The notes: generated from the letters alone by a model not told the origin. A stretch of 8,012 nt of DNA from HGM04593 sp045636545 (GCA_045636545.1 JAZTXR010000101.1:1-8012), one strand, 5' to 3'. Counted from the stretch's first letter, positions 1 through 6,232 are shown. Numbers and translations are program-made.

Positions 1-334
1 GGGCAAGGCAGCATACGTGCTTTCAATGGTAGACGGCGAGGTAGGCATGTACCGTGCCGAGCTTACAGGCCACAGCTTCCTCAACAACGCAAACAAGGCA
101 TATCTGTTGTTGGATAGCAACAATTTGGGTGTTTATGACGAGGAGTGGGATACCTCTGCCGGTGGCCAGTTGAGCAACGGTTACCGTTTCGACTTCGGTG
201 GCATCACAGGCATTGAAAATGTGAAAGGTGAAAGCGGAGAGGTAAAAGCTATCTATGACCTCAGCGGCCGTGCAGTTGAGAACCCAAGCAAGGGCTTGTA
301 TATAATCAACGGTAAAAAGGTTTTGGTTAAGTGA
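1..334 (+). CDS. C-terminal part of a secreted/surface protein with a type IX-like sorting tail (5' truncated)
   Basis: An open frame enters from the left edge (first full codon at position 2) and stops with TGA at 332-334, giving 110 residues. The last 30 or so residues fit the C-terminal domain common on exported Bacteroidales proteins: a GIENV segment, then IYDLSGRAV, NPSKGLYIINGKKVLVK and the stop. In this family the domain directs export by the type IX secretion system or a related sorting route and is usually removed at the cell surface. The preceding 60 residues (AYVLSMVDGEVGMYRAELTG, then LLLDSN) look like the beta-rich end of an extracellular module, but no catalytic domain is visible, so the role of the whole protein cannot be given. 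An in-frame GTG at 17 is not a plausible start because the frame is open upstream of it. The tail assignment is strong; the protein's function is unknown. Confidence 0.85.
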   Translation, partial: GKAAYVLSMVDGEVGMYRAELTGHSFLNNANKAYLLLDSNNLGVYDEEWDTSAGGQLSNGYRFDFGGITGIENVKGESGEVKAIYDLSGRAVENPSKGLYIINGKKVLVK

Positions 335-416
335 GAGCAATGATTGATAAGCTTGCTTAATCAAGCATTGCCGAGCGCGAAGCAGTTGCGCGAAGCGAAA
401 GGTTTTGGTTAAGTGA
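316..416 (+). repeat. 19-nt direct repeat duplicating the end of the surface-protein gene, flanking a hairpin segment
   Basis: The 19 bases AAAGGTTTTGGTTAAGTGA occur identically at 316-334, where they encode the last residues and stop codon, and again at 398-416 in the non-coding tail. Between them lie two hairpins. One spans 337-371, with outer arms GCAATG/CATTGC and an inner TTGAT/ATCAA plus AAG/CTT stem. The other is GC-rich, at 375-391 (GCGC-g-AA / TTGCGC). This could be a local duplication or a small structured insert; nothing here decides which. Confidence 0.6.
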
Positions 417-432
417 TTAACCTGTAACAACA

Positions 433-451
433 ACGCGAATTGACTTCGCGT
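433..451 (+). other. Perfect 7-bp hairpin ahead of the terminator
   Basis: ACGCGAA (433-439) pairs perfectly with TTCGCGT (445-451) around a five-base loop. It lies just before the terminator hairpin and has no T tract of its own. It probably forms part of the 3' end structure of the upstream transcript. Confidence 0.45.
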
Positions 452-457
452 ACATAG

Positions 458-488
458 AAAGGGCGAACCGGTGTGTTCGCCCTTTTTT
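458..488 (+). terminator. Rho-independent terminator of the surface-protein gene
   Basis: The stem GGGCGAAC (461-468) pairs with GTTCGCCC (475-482) around a six-base loop and is followed by six T (483-488). Three A at 458-460 extend the pairing into the T tract. It lies about 125 bases after the stop codon, so the transcript carries a long structured 3' tail. Confidence 0.85.
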
Positions 489-517
489 ACATATAATACC
501 CTAAAGCGCAGCAAGGG

Positions 518-533
518 CTTTTAGGTCTAAAAG
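518..533. repeat. Short palindrome, 7-bp arms
   Basis: CTTTTAG (518-524) and CTAAAAG (527-533) form a perfect inverted repeat with a two-base centre, between the two converging terminators. There is no T tract and no gene next to it. No role can be assigned. Confidence 0.3.
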
Positions 534-560
534 GCGTGTATGTAGGATTCTACGCTTCGG

Positions 561-606
561 CAAAATTAAACCGAGGGCAACCCTTAAAGAAGTGGGTCAC
601 CCTCGG
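561..606 (-). terminator. Terminator of the DUF4488-like gene
   Basis: Read on the minus strand, CCGAGGG...CCC pairs with GGG...CCCTCGG (571-606). The stem is interrupted by a three-base internal loop. It is followed by the T-rich stretch TTTAATTTTG (570-561). It lies about 20 bases past the stop codon at 625. Confidence 0.75.
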
Positions 607-624
607 CAGTGATGATATTTCACA

Positions 625-1128
625 CTATTTTGCTCCGAATGGAATAACGCGCAACCAGATTTCGCTTACCCAATCGTCATAGTCTGTCCCGTACAGGTTA
701 TACTCAACGTAAAGGATATTCTTGTTCTCCTCGCTGAACCTGTAGCGAAGGTTCGAGATGGTGTTGTTCAGGCTGTTGTCGAGGTGGTGTTTGTTGATGT
801 ATTCGAGGTAGGTGTTGTCCTCTTTCATCTCAATCTCCCCCTCTTGGGTAATGAATGCAAGCGTGCTTGTCTTGCTCTCTTCCCAATTGGCCTCCTTGAT
901 TGGTATGTTCACTCCAAGGATTACGAAATATTTGTTCTCGTCAGTAATTGTCTTGAAAATCTGCTTGCCAACGTAGGCCTTTCCGCCTTCTGCTGTCGTA
1001 ACCTCCTCGACATATTGCCACATTCCTACAAGTGGCCCGGCATCGGGTCCTGTCTTTCTCACTTGTGCGTAGCTTGTATTGACTCCTAAAAATAAGATGA
1101 CGGCGATTAGAAACATGAACTTTTTCAT
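625..1128 (-). CDS. Small exported lipocalin-like protein (DUF4488-like)
   Basis: This encodes 167 residues starting with ATG at 1128. Residues 1-21 are a classical signal peptide: MKKF, a hydrophobic core, and Ala-21 before Gln-22, so the mature protein is periplasmic or outer-membrane facing. There is no lipobox cysteine. The mature part begins with PLVGMWQY (about 32-39), followed by alternating beta-strand-like segments, an EGEIEMKEDNTYLEYI stretch, and a closing YVEYNL...WVSEIWLRV. A G-x-W near the start of a small beta-rich exported protein is what DUF4488 and other lipocalin-like families of Bacteroides and Prevotella show; the assignment rests on recognition of that pattern. Ligand and function are unknown. 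It is transcribed alone, divergent from ybaN and followed by its own terminator. Confidence 0.75.
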   Translation of the reverse strand: MKKFMFLIAVILFLGVNTSYAQVRKTGPDAGPLVGMWQYVEEVTTAEGGKAYVGKQIFKTITDENKYFVILGVNIPIKEANWEESKTSTLAFITQEGEIEMKEDNTYLEYINKHHLDNSLNNTISNLRYRFSEENKNILYVEYNLYGTDYDDWVSEIWLRVIPFGAK

Positions 1129-1291
1129 AGTAGTGGAGTTTAAGGTTTGACAATGTTTCTTTTATCGACTGCAATGTACGAATAAAAAACAAATAAAAAA
1201 CATTTTTATCAAGAAAAAATATCTACAGCCGTATTCATTGGTTTTATGCTGTTGGATATTTTTTGTACCTTAGCGCCACAATTACAGAACA
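1129..1291. promoter_or_regulatory. Divergent AT-rich promoter region of the DUF4488-like gene and ybaN
   Basis: For ybaN (+), TACCTTAGC at 1266-1274 resembles the -7 element TAnnTTTGC with one mismatch, but the nearest TTG (1238-1240) is 25 bases away, longer than usual. For the minus-strand gene, TACATTGC (1178-1171) is one base short of the -7 consensus and has no good -33 partner. Both calls are weak. The long A/T runs at about 1180-1220 are otherwise featureless. Confidence 0.3.
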
Positions 1292-1657
1292 ATGAGATTT
1301 CTATTGGCAATCCTGGGAAGCGTGTCGCTTGTGTTGGGCATAATGGGTATTTTCCTACCTGTTCTGCCAACCACGCCGTTCCTGCTGCTGTCGGCGGCAT
1401 TGTATATGCGCAGTTCGCAGCGGTTGTATGAGTGGCTCATGTCGCACAAGCACCTGGGGGCATACATAAGGAACTTCAGGGAGCACAAGGCCTTGCCGCT
1501 GCGCGTGAAGATTGTTTCGGTGACAATGGTGTGGGTGACATTGCTCTATTGTGCATTCTTTGTTGCCAGGGAGTGGTGGATGAGTGCGGTGTTCATTGCC
1601 ATTGCAACAGGCGTGACAATACATATTCTGTCCTATAAGACGTTGAAGAAAAAGTGA
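1292..1657 (+). CDS. ybaN: YbaN/DUF454 family inner-membrane protein
   Basis: This encodes 121 residues from the ATG at 1292. The family's N-terminal signature is clear: a glycine-rich hydrophobic helix, GIFLPVLPTTPFLLLSAALY (about 19-38), then RSSQRLYEWL, HKHLGAYIRNF and a conserved KALPLRVKI (about 67-75). One or two further hydrophobic helices follow (about 76-112) before a basic tail ending in KKK. The length matches the family's usual 115-130 residues. DUF454 proteins are small polytopic inner-membrane proteins without an established biochemical function. The gene is monocistronic, divergent from the exported protein upstream, and converges on the reductase gene, with which it shares a terminator. 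Confidence 0.9.
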   Translation: MRFLLAILGSVSLVLGIMGIFLPVLPTTPFLLLSAALYMRSSQRLYEWLMSHKHLGAYIRNFREHKALPLRVKIVSVTMVWVTLLYCAFFVAREWWMSAVFIAIATGVTIHILSYKTLKKK

Positions 1658-1685
1658 GTGAAGAAGGTTTCACTCACTTTTTCTT
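1646..1685. terminator. Bidirectional terminator overlapping both converging stop codons
   Basis: A perfect 17-bp stem (1646-1662 with 1669-1685) surrounds a six-base loop. One arm ends in A-rich and the other in T-rich sequence, so it works as an intrinsic terminator on either strand. The TGA of ybaN (1655-1657) lies inside the left arm, and the TAA of the reductase gene (1686-1684) overlaps the right arm. Confidence 0.9.
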
Positions 1686-2154
1686 ATAAAATCTCCACAA
1701 TCCTTTCAAGCCACAGCCTGTCGGTATTGTCGAAGGTGGCAAGGTGTTCGCTGTCGATGTCGAGCACGGCGGTGACATTGCCATCGGTGCCGAACAGCGG
1801 CACTACAATCTCGCTCTTCGATGCACTGCTGCAGGCGATGTGTCCGGGGAACTGCTCCACGTCGGGTACCAGCTGTGTGCGCTGCTCCTTCCACGCAGTG
1901 CCGCACACTCCGCGGCCGTATGCTATGCGGCTGCAGGCAAGCGGTCCCTGGAAAGGCCCCAGCACAAGCTCTTGACCGACCACGCGGTAGAACCCTGTCC
2001 ACCAGAACCCGAATGTGGCGTGTATCATTGCCGCTACGTTTGCCATGTTGGCAATGGTGTCGCTCTCGTTTTCCGTGACGGCTGCAATCTGTTTGTACAA
2101 CAAGGCATATCTCTCCTCCTTGCTACCCTGTGCTATGTGAAGTTCTTCGGCCAT
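1684..2154 (-). CDS. msrC: Free methionine-(R)-sulfoxide reductase (GAF-domain fRMsr)
   Basis: This encodes 156 residues from the ATG at 2154. An upstream in-frame TTG at 2169 overlaps the previous stop codon and is a poor start. The protein is a single GAF domain with the fRMsr hallmarks: FWWTGFYRV, LGPFQGPLACSRIAYGRGVCGTA, DVEQFPGHIACSSASKSEIVVPLF and VLDIDSEHLATFD. Numbered from this start, the three redox cysteines are Cys74, Cys84 and Cys108, matching the set used by E. coli YebR/MsrC. The enzyme reduces free L-methionine-(R)-sulfoxide to methionine in the cytoplasm, with electrons from thioredoxin. It is the last gene of the feoAB unit, starting 11 bases after the regulator's stop, and ends inside the bidirectional terminator. 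Its place beside a diiron protein and an iron transporter fits a role in repair after oxidative damage. Confidence 0.9.
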   Translation of the reverse strand: MAEELHIAQGSKEERYALLYKQIAAVTENESDTIANMANVAAMIHATFGFWWTGFYRVVGQELVLGPFQGPLACSRIAYGRGVCGTAWKEQRTQLVPDVEQFPGHIACSSASKSEIVVPLFGTDGNVTAVLDIDSEHLATFDNTDRLWLERIVEIL

Positions 2155-2165
2155 AAAGGTTATGT

Positions 2166-2759
2166 TCAATTAAAGTCTGAAATATCTACCAGCTTGTTCA
2201 TTATCGCATAGACGGTGAGGCCGGGGATGGAGTTTATGCCCAGTTTCTGCGAAATGTTACGGCGGTGCGAAATTACTGTGTAAACCGATATGTTGAACTC
2301 GTCGGCAATCTCCTTGTTGGTCTTTCCCAATGCAACGGCTGCAAGGATGTCCTTTTCGCGCGACGACAGTTCGTTGAGTTCGCTCTTTGGGTTCTTGCTC
2401 TTCTCTTCGATGGCGTTCTTCAGCTTCTGTATTATGCGTGCGGTGTTGTCATATATGCCTATGCACTCGTCATACTGGCGCAGAACGCTCTCCTCGTAGT
2501 TGCTGTGTGTGAGTGCCACAAGTGCCGTGTTGCCTGCTCCCAGCCAAGAGCGTATGTCGAGCCTGTCGTTGTAGTCCACAACCGTGGGGTTTATTATGAC
2601 AATGTCAATGTCGCTGTTGCCCGGGTTGTAGTACGACGGGTCGCTGAATGTCTGTGCGACATTGAACTGCGGGTTGCCGTTTATTATGGCCGCAATGCCG
2701 GTGGCTATAATCTCCGACGGTTCGATGAGCACGACGTTGTATTTACCTTCCCTCTTCAT
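2166..2759 (-). CDS. LuxR/NarL-type DNA-binding regulator with a degenerate receiver domain
   Basis: This encodes 197 residues from the ATG at 2759. The C-terminal LuxR-type helix-turn-helix (about 130-192) is clear: ELSSREKDILAAVALGKTNKEIA, then NISVYTVISHRRNISQKLGI. Residues 7-118 have receiver-like spacing (VVLIEPSEIIATGIAAII, DIVIINPTVV, ALVALTHSN), but the usual acidic pair is reduced to Glu13-Pro14. The phosphoacceptor position is Asn57 in INP instead of Asp, and the conserved Lys near position 104 is missing. It is therefore unlikely to be switched by ordinary phosphorylation, and no histidine kinase lies nearby. The gene overlaps the end of the hemerythrin gene by 17 bases, so the two are probably translationally coupled. 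A regulator that reads a partner protein or metabolite is an inference. Its targets are unknown; the palindrome at the feoAB promoter is one candidate. Confidence 0.85.
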   Translation of the reverse strand: MKREGKYNVVLIEPSEIIATGIAAIINGNPQFNVAQTFSDPSYYNPGNSDIDIVIINPTVVDYNDRLDIRSWLGAGNTALVALTHSNYEESVLRQYDECIGIYDNTARIIQKLKNAIEEKSKNPKSELNELSSREKDILAAVALGKTNKEIADEFNISVYTVISHRRNISQKLGINSIPGLTVYAIMNKLVDISDFN

Positions 2760-3450
2760 AGTGCTTCTCTATTTTTTCAACCAGCGGAACAAGCAGCTTG
2801 TTTTCAATGTCGGAGTGTTTCAGCAGGTCGTTGCCAATGCTGTTTATCTCGGCAAGAATCTCGAATCTCAATTGCGATGCATACTCCCCGTTGAGGTACT
2901 TTATTATAATGTTGCTCAGGTCGTTGAGCTTCTCGTTGACGTTGCCGTGGCTGTGCCCGAACAGTGAAATCCTGTACTCGCCGTTGCCGTTGCCGCTGTT
3001 GTTGAGCAGTCTCTCGATGTAGGGGAACACAACCTCCTCCTCGTACTGGAAATGGTTGCTTACCTCGCTGTCATAATCGTCATAGAACTTGTCAATCAGC
3101 CTGCGGCTTATCTCGTCAAGCTCCTTTACCATGCGGTGTATGTTGTCGTGCAGTGCGGGGAAGCATATCGTGCGGTAGTATCTGTGCGATGCGCGCAGGT
3201 ACATTGTTATGCTCCTTATGTCCTCGCCCGTGAGTGTCTCAATCTGCGGCTCATATTCGCGGAAAGAGTAGATGTTGCATATCATCAGGAACAGTTCGGC
3301 CGAGATGCTGTGCCGTGCGCACACCTCGGCAACCGTGGCTTCGCCGAACCCTAACCTTATCTCCAGGCGTTGCAGTATCGACAGCAGGCTTATGTCGCTT
3401 GCGACAAGGTCGGCCATCTTCATGCGGCTGTTGTATGTTGTTGTGTTCAT
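2743..3450 (-). CDS. Hemerythrin-domain diiron protein related to YtfE/ScdA/RIC
   Basis: This encodes 235 residues from the ATG at 3450, chosen over an in-frame ATG at 3516 that would lie inside feoAB. The likely diiron ligands follow the YtfE order and spacing: His89 (RASH), His105 (NIHRM), His133 and Glu137 (NHFQYEEE), His166 or His168 (FGHSHGN), and His212 with Glu216 (KHSDIE). YtfE-family proteins repair iron-sulfur clusters after nitric oxide or oxidative damage, or donate iron; other hemerythrin-like proteins sense or bind O2. The N-terminal 60 residues (MADLVASDISLLSILQRLEI...TVAEVC) resemble the DUF542/ScdA_N helical module but lack its CCGG cysteines, so the exact YtfE chemistry may differ. 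It starts 28 bases after feoAB and overlaps the downstream regulator gene. Confidence 0.82.
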   Translation of the reverse strand: MNTTTYNSRMKMADLVASDISLLSILQRLEIRLGFGEATVAEVCARHSISAELFLMICNIYSFREYEPQIETLTGEDIRSITMYLRASHRYYRTICFPALHDNIHRMVKELDEISRRLIDKFYDDYDSEVSNHFQYEEEVVFPYIERLLNNSGNGNGEYRISLFGHSHGNVNEKLNDLSNIIIKYLNGEYASQLRFEILAEINSIGNDLLKHSDIENKLLVPLVEKIEKHYEEGR

Positions 3451-3478
3451 ATTATTCTGTCGTTGTTTTATGATTGAA

Positions 3479-6013
3479 TTATAATAACCCACCAATGGTG
3501 TATACCACAAACGCAATTGCCCATGCGACGGTGGTGTTGTATATTATTGAAAAGATTGCCCACTTCTTGTTGCCGGTCTCGTTGGCTATGGCTGCAACGG
3601 TGTCAATGCAGGGGAAGAACAGCAGGATGAACACAAGGAACGATGCTGCCGAGCGTGGCGTGAAGTCGCCCGAATTCTTCAAATCCTGTGTTATGCTCTC
3701 TTCCGAGTCGCTGCTGTAGAGCACTCCCAGTGTGCTCACAACAAGCTCCTTGGCCGGTATGCTGGTTATTATGGCAATACCGGAACGCCAGTTCAAGCCT
3801 ATTGGTGCAAGCACCGGCTCAACTGCATGTCCCAACATTGCGATGAAAGAGTTCCCGTTGATGCCGCTTATTGTTTCCTCTGCTGCAACCTGCTCAAAGT
3901 TTTCCGCTTCGCTCATTTGCACGAGCTTTCCGCTTTCCGCTTTCACCTTTAATCCCACTTCGTGTGATTGAACCTCGGCTGCATTCGCTGTAAAACTGGA
4001 AAGCGAGCTTTCCGTTTCGCTCATTTGCGCGAGCTTTCCGCTTTCACCTTCATCGGGTCTCGGGTAGTAGCTCAGGAACCAGATGACAACGGTAGAGAGC
4101 AGAATCACAGTACCAATCTTCTTAATGTACTGTGCGCATTTCTCCCACATGTGGCGCAGTGTGGCACGCAGCGTGGGCCAGCGGTAGGGGGGCAGCTCCA
4201 TCACGAACGGTGTCTCGTCCTTGTGGAATTTGGCAATCCTGAGCAGGCGGGCTGTCACTATGGCAACGGCAACACCAAGCATATATAGCCCCATGAGTAC
4301 CAATGCCGCGTGGTCGGGGAAGAATGCTCCGGCAAAAAGAATGAGTACCGGCAGGCGGGCGCTGCACGACATGAATGGCGTGATGAGCACCGTTATTATG
4401 CGGCTGCTGCGGCTCTCTATGGTGCGCGTTGCCATTATCGCCGGCACGTTGCAGCCAAAGCCCATCAGCATGGGGATGAATGACTTGCCGTGCAGTCCCA
4501 TCTTGTGCATCAGCTTGTCCATGATGAATGCCGCGCGTGCCATGTATCCCGAATCCTCCATCAGCGAGATGAAGAGATAGAGTATCAGAATCTGCGGTAT
4601 GAACACGGCCACACTGCCAATGCCGCTTATTATTCCGTTGACAAGCAAATCCTGTATGGCGCCTTGCGGTATTATTGCCGTCACACACTCGCCGAACCAG
4701 GTGAAGAGCCTCTCAATCCACTCCTGTGGGTAGGCGCCCAACAGGAACACCGAGCTGAACATGGCCCACATGACAAGCAGGAAGATGGGAAATCCCAGCC
4801 AGCGGTTGGCAACAAGGCGGTCAATGCGGTTGGTGTGCTTGTTGGTATCCTTGGCCCCGGGCTTGTATGTCTCCTGCAGCGCGCCGTTGATGAAACCATA
4901 CTTTGCTCCGTTTATCGCCGTTTCGGCATCCACGCCCATCTGCGACTGTATCTTCCTTGCACCCTCTTCGGCCAGTGCCTTCCATCTCTCCACCTCGAGA
5001 CAGTTGTCGAGGTCGCGCAGTGCCTCCTTGTCATTCTCGAGCAGCTTCAGTGCCCAGTAGCGCACCGGGAACTGCTGCGGCAGGTCATCGGCCTTGTGCA
5101 TGGCTGCCGAGATTGGCGCAATCTGCTCCTCGATGATGCTGCCATAGTTTATGTGTATGTGGCGTATGGTGTTGTTCTTTCCCTCAAAAAGCTCAATCAC
5201 CGTGTCGAGCAGCTTGTCGAGTCCCTTGTTGTTGCGCGCCACGGTGGGTATCATTGGAATGCCCATCATTGCGCCCAGATGGTGATAGTCTACCTCGGCA
5301 CCCTTTGCCAGCAGCTCGTCATACATGTTCAGCGCCACAACCGAGCGTATGTTCATGTCAATGAGTTCGGTGGTGAGATAGAGGTTGCGCTCAAGGTTCG
5401 ATGCCACAACCGAGTTTATGATAATGTCGGGCATCTGCTCATAGAGGTGGCGGCGCACATAAATCTCCTCGGGCGAGTATGCCGCAATGGAGTATGTTCC
5501 CGGCAGGTCGGTGAGGTTTATGCGGTAGCCCTTGTAGTTGAAACTGCCGGTCTTGGCATCCACCGTCACGCCGCTGTAGTTGCCCACGTGCTCGTTCTTG
5601 TTGGCAAGCGCGTTGAATATCGATGTCTTGCCGCTGTTGGGGTTGCCTACCAGCGCGACGTTTATGACGTTGCGCCTCTCGGTCGAGTTGCGGTAGCTTG
5701 TGCTGCACTGTCCGCTGCATCCCGCGCAGCTCTCGCACATCGGTATGCAGTTGTAGGTGGGTGCGGGTGCCATCTCACGCTTGGCATCCTCCTCGGGCAG
5801 CACCTCAATCATTGCAGCCTCGTTACGGCGCAACAGCACCTCGTAGCCCATGACGTTGTATTTGATGGGGTCGTGCATGGGCGAGTCGAGTACCGAGGTC
5901 ACCTTCTCGCCACGAATGAATCCCATCTCCATTATGCGTTTGCGGAAACCACCGTGCCCCGACAGGCGCACGATGACCGCAGTCTCTCCATTTTTCAGCT
6001 CCGACAGTTTCAT
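3479..6013 (-). CDS. feoB: Fused FeoA-FeoB ferrous iron transporter
   Basis: This encodes 844 residues from the ATG at 6013. Residues 1-73 are an SH3-like FeoA domain (MKLSELKNGE...MGFIRGEKV...VMGYEVLLRRNEA). A linker carries five closely spaced cysteines (Cys89, 93, 96, 99, 103). The G domain shows G1 GNPNSGKT (123-130), G2 VGNYSGVTV, G3 DLPG (169-172) and G4 NMYD (229-232). The membrane part starts near 407, with gate motifs SCSARLPVL and GCNVPAIMATRTIE (from about 520) and a last helix ending GGLL. The protein drives Fe(II) import across the inner membrane, dependent on GTP. FeoA-FeoB fusion is usual in Bacteroidota. Oddly, about 50 extra residues (about 654-704) sit in the loop after IWFLSYYPRP and contain a duplicated ESGKLxQMSExE motif. 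It is the first gene of its operon, with its own promoter and palindromic operator. Confidence 0.96.
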   Translation of the reverse strand: MKLSELKNGETAVIVRLSGHGGFRKRIMEMGFIRGEKVTSVLDSPMHDPIKYNVMGYEVLLRRNEAAMIEVLPEEDAKREMAPAPTYNCIPMCESCAGCSGQCSTSYRNSTERRNVINVALVGNPNSGKTSIFNALANKNEHVGNYSGVTVDAKTGSFNYKGYRINLTDLPGTYSIAAYSPEEIYVRRHLYEQMPDIIINSVVASNLERNLYLTTELIDMNIRSVVALNMYDELLAKGAEVDYHHLGAMMGIPMIPTVARNNKGLDKLLDTVIELFEGKNNTIRHIHINYGSIIEEQIAPISAAMHKADDLPQQFPVRYWALKLLENDKEALRDLDNCLEVERWKALAEEGARKIQSQMGVDAETAINGAKYGFINGALQETYKPGAKDTNKHTNRIDRLVANRWLGFPIFLLVMWAMFSSVFLLGAYPQEWIERLFTWFGECVTAIIPQGAIQDLLVNGIISGIGSVAVFIPQILILYLFISLMEDSGYMARAAFIMDKLMHKMGLHGKSFIPMLMGFGCNVPAIMATRTIESRSSRIITVLITPFMSCSARLPVLILFAGAFFPDHAALVLMGLYMLGVAVAIVTARLLRIAKFHKDETPFVMELPPYRWPTLRATLRHMWEKCAQYIKKIGTVILLSTVVIWFLSYYPRPDEGESGKLAQMSETESSLSSFTANAAEVQSHEVGLKVKAESGKLVQMSEAENFEQVAAEETISGINGNSFIAMLGHAVEPVLAPIGLNWRSGIAIITSIPAKELVVSTLGVLYSSDSEESITQDLKNSGDFTPRSAASFLVFILLFFPCIDTVAAIANETGNKKWAIFSIIYNTTVAWAIAFVVYTIGGLL
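3898..3949 (-). repeat. Repeat copy B inside feoB
   Basis: This 52-nt copy encodes KVKAESGKLVQMSEAEN in the FeoB loop and matches copy A (4006-4050) at most positions. It carries an extra tandem CTTTCCG heptamer, so its upstream part is read in a different frame from copy A. The core GCTC-N8-GAGC is an inverted repeat. Confidence 0.75.
4006..4050 (-). repeat. Repeat copy A inside feoB
   Basis: This 45-nt copy encodes EGESGKLAQMSETES in the FeoB loop. It contains the inverted repeat GCTC-N8-GAGC and abuts a perfect palindrome, GGAAAGC-GA-GCTTTCC (3998-4013). Together with copy B it makes up most of an insert absent from the usual FeoB architecture. Confidence 0.75.
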
Positions 6014-6074
6014 CTTTCTTCTCTCTTCGTCTGCAGGCAGGTTCGCTCATTGTAAAAGAGCATCCCGCCCTGCG

Positions 6075-6104
6075 GTTATTTTTGCATTTTAATGCAAAAA
6101 TAAC
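6075..6104. promoter_or_regulatory. 30-bp palindromic operator candidate on the feoAB promoter
   Basis: GTTATTTTTGCATT (6075-6088) and its exact complement (6091-6104) form perfect 14-bp arms around a two-base centre. The right arm contains the whole -7 element of the feoAB promoter, and the predicted start point lies near the dyad centre, so a bound dimer would block initiation. This fits a repressor site, for example for a Fur- or DtxR-type iron sensor or the operon's own regulator. Which protein binds it cannot be read from the sequence. Confidence 0.65.
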
Positions 6105-6125
6105 TCTCTTTTGCAACATTGACAA
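6095..6125 (-). promoter_or_regulatory. feoAB operon promoter (Bacteroidota type)
   Basis: On the minus strand TTG (6125-6123) is followed after 20 bases by TATTTTTG (6102-6095), an exact TAnnTTTG -7 element with the phylum's usual spacing. Initiation near 6088 would give a leader of about 75 nt before the feoAB ATG. Confidence 0.75.
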
Positions 6126-6232
6126 TAGCTATATTTGCCCAAAATACTCTTTTTTTAGTTATTTATAACTAATGGCCTGCATAATGGACAAATGTTGTTA
6201 CACGCGCCACTCACTTTCATAACAATTTGTTA
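6126..6232. other. AT-rich spacer between divergent promoters, with two short palindromes
   Basis: No gene is seen here. Two perfect small palindromes are present: AGTTAT-TT-ATAACT (6157-6170) and ATAACAA-T-TTGTTAT (6219-6233). The second abuts the -33 element of the plus-strand promoter and could be a regulator site. Nothing else is recognisable. Confidence 0.4.

Noticed and set aside
23..514. Open frame of 163 codons on the minus strand at the left edge
   Set aside because: It runs antisense to the sorting-tail gene and through its terminator, and has no recognisable motif.
2155..2169. TTG start for the methionine sulfoxide reductase
   Set aside because: It gives only five more residues, uses a rare start and overlaps the preceding stop codon. 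The ATG at 2154 is better.
3451..3516. Upstream start for the hemerythrin protein at 3516
   Set aside because: It would begin inside the end of feoAB and add 22 residues unlike the family. The ATG at 3450 follows feoAB by 28 bases.
4490..6055. Open frame of 521 codons on the plus strand
   Set aside because: It lies antisense to feoAB, whose protein is unmistakable. The composition (His, Val, Ala, Arg-rich) is that of a mirror frame of a biased coding sequence, with no domain visible.
6110..6137. Plus-strand TATATTTG at 6130-6137 as another promoter
   Set aside because: The nearest TTTG is only 16 bases upstream, outside the usual spacing, and it lies within the feoAB promoter region on the other strand.
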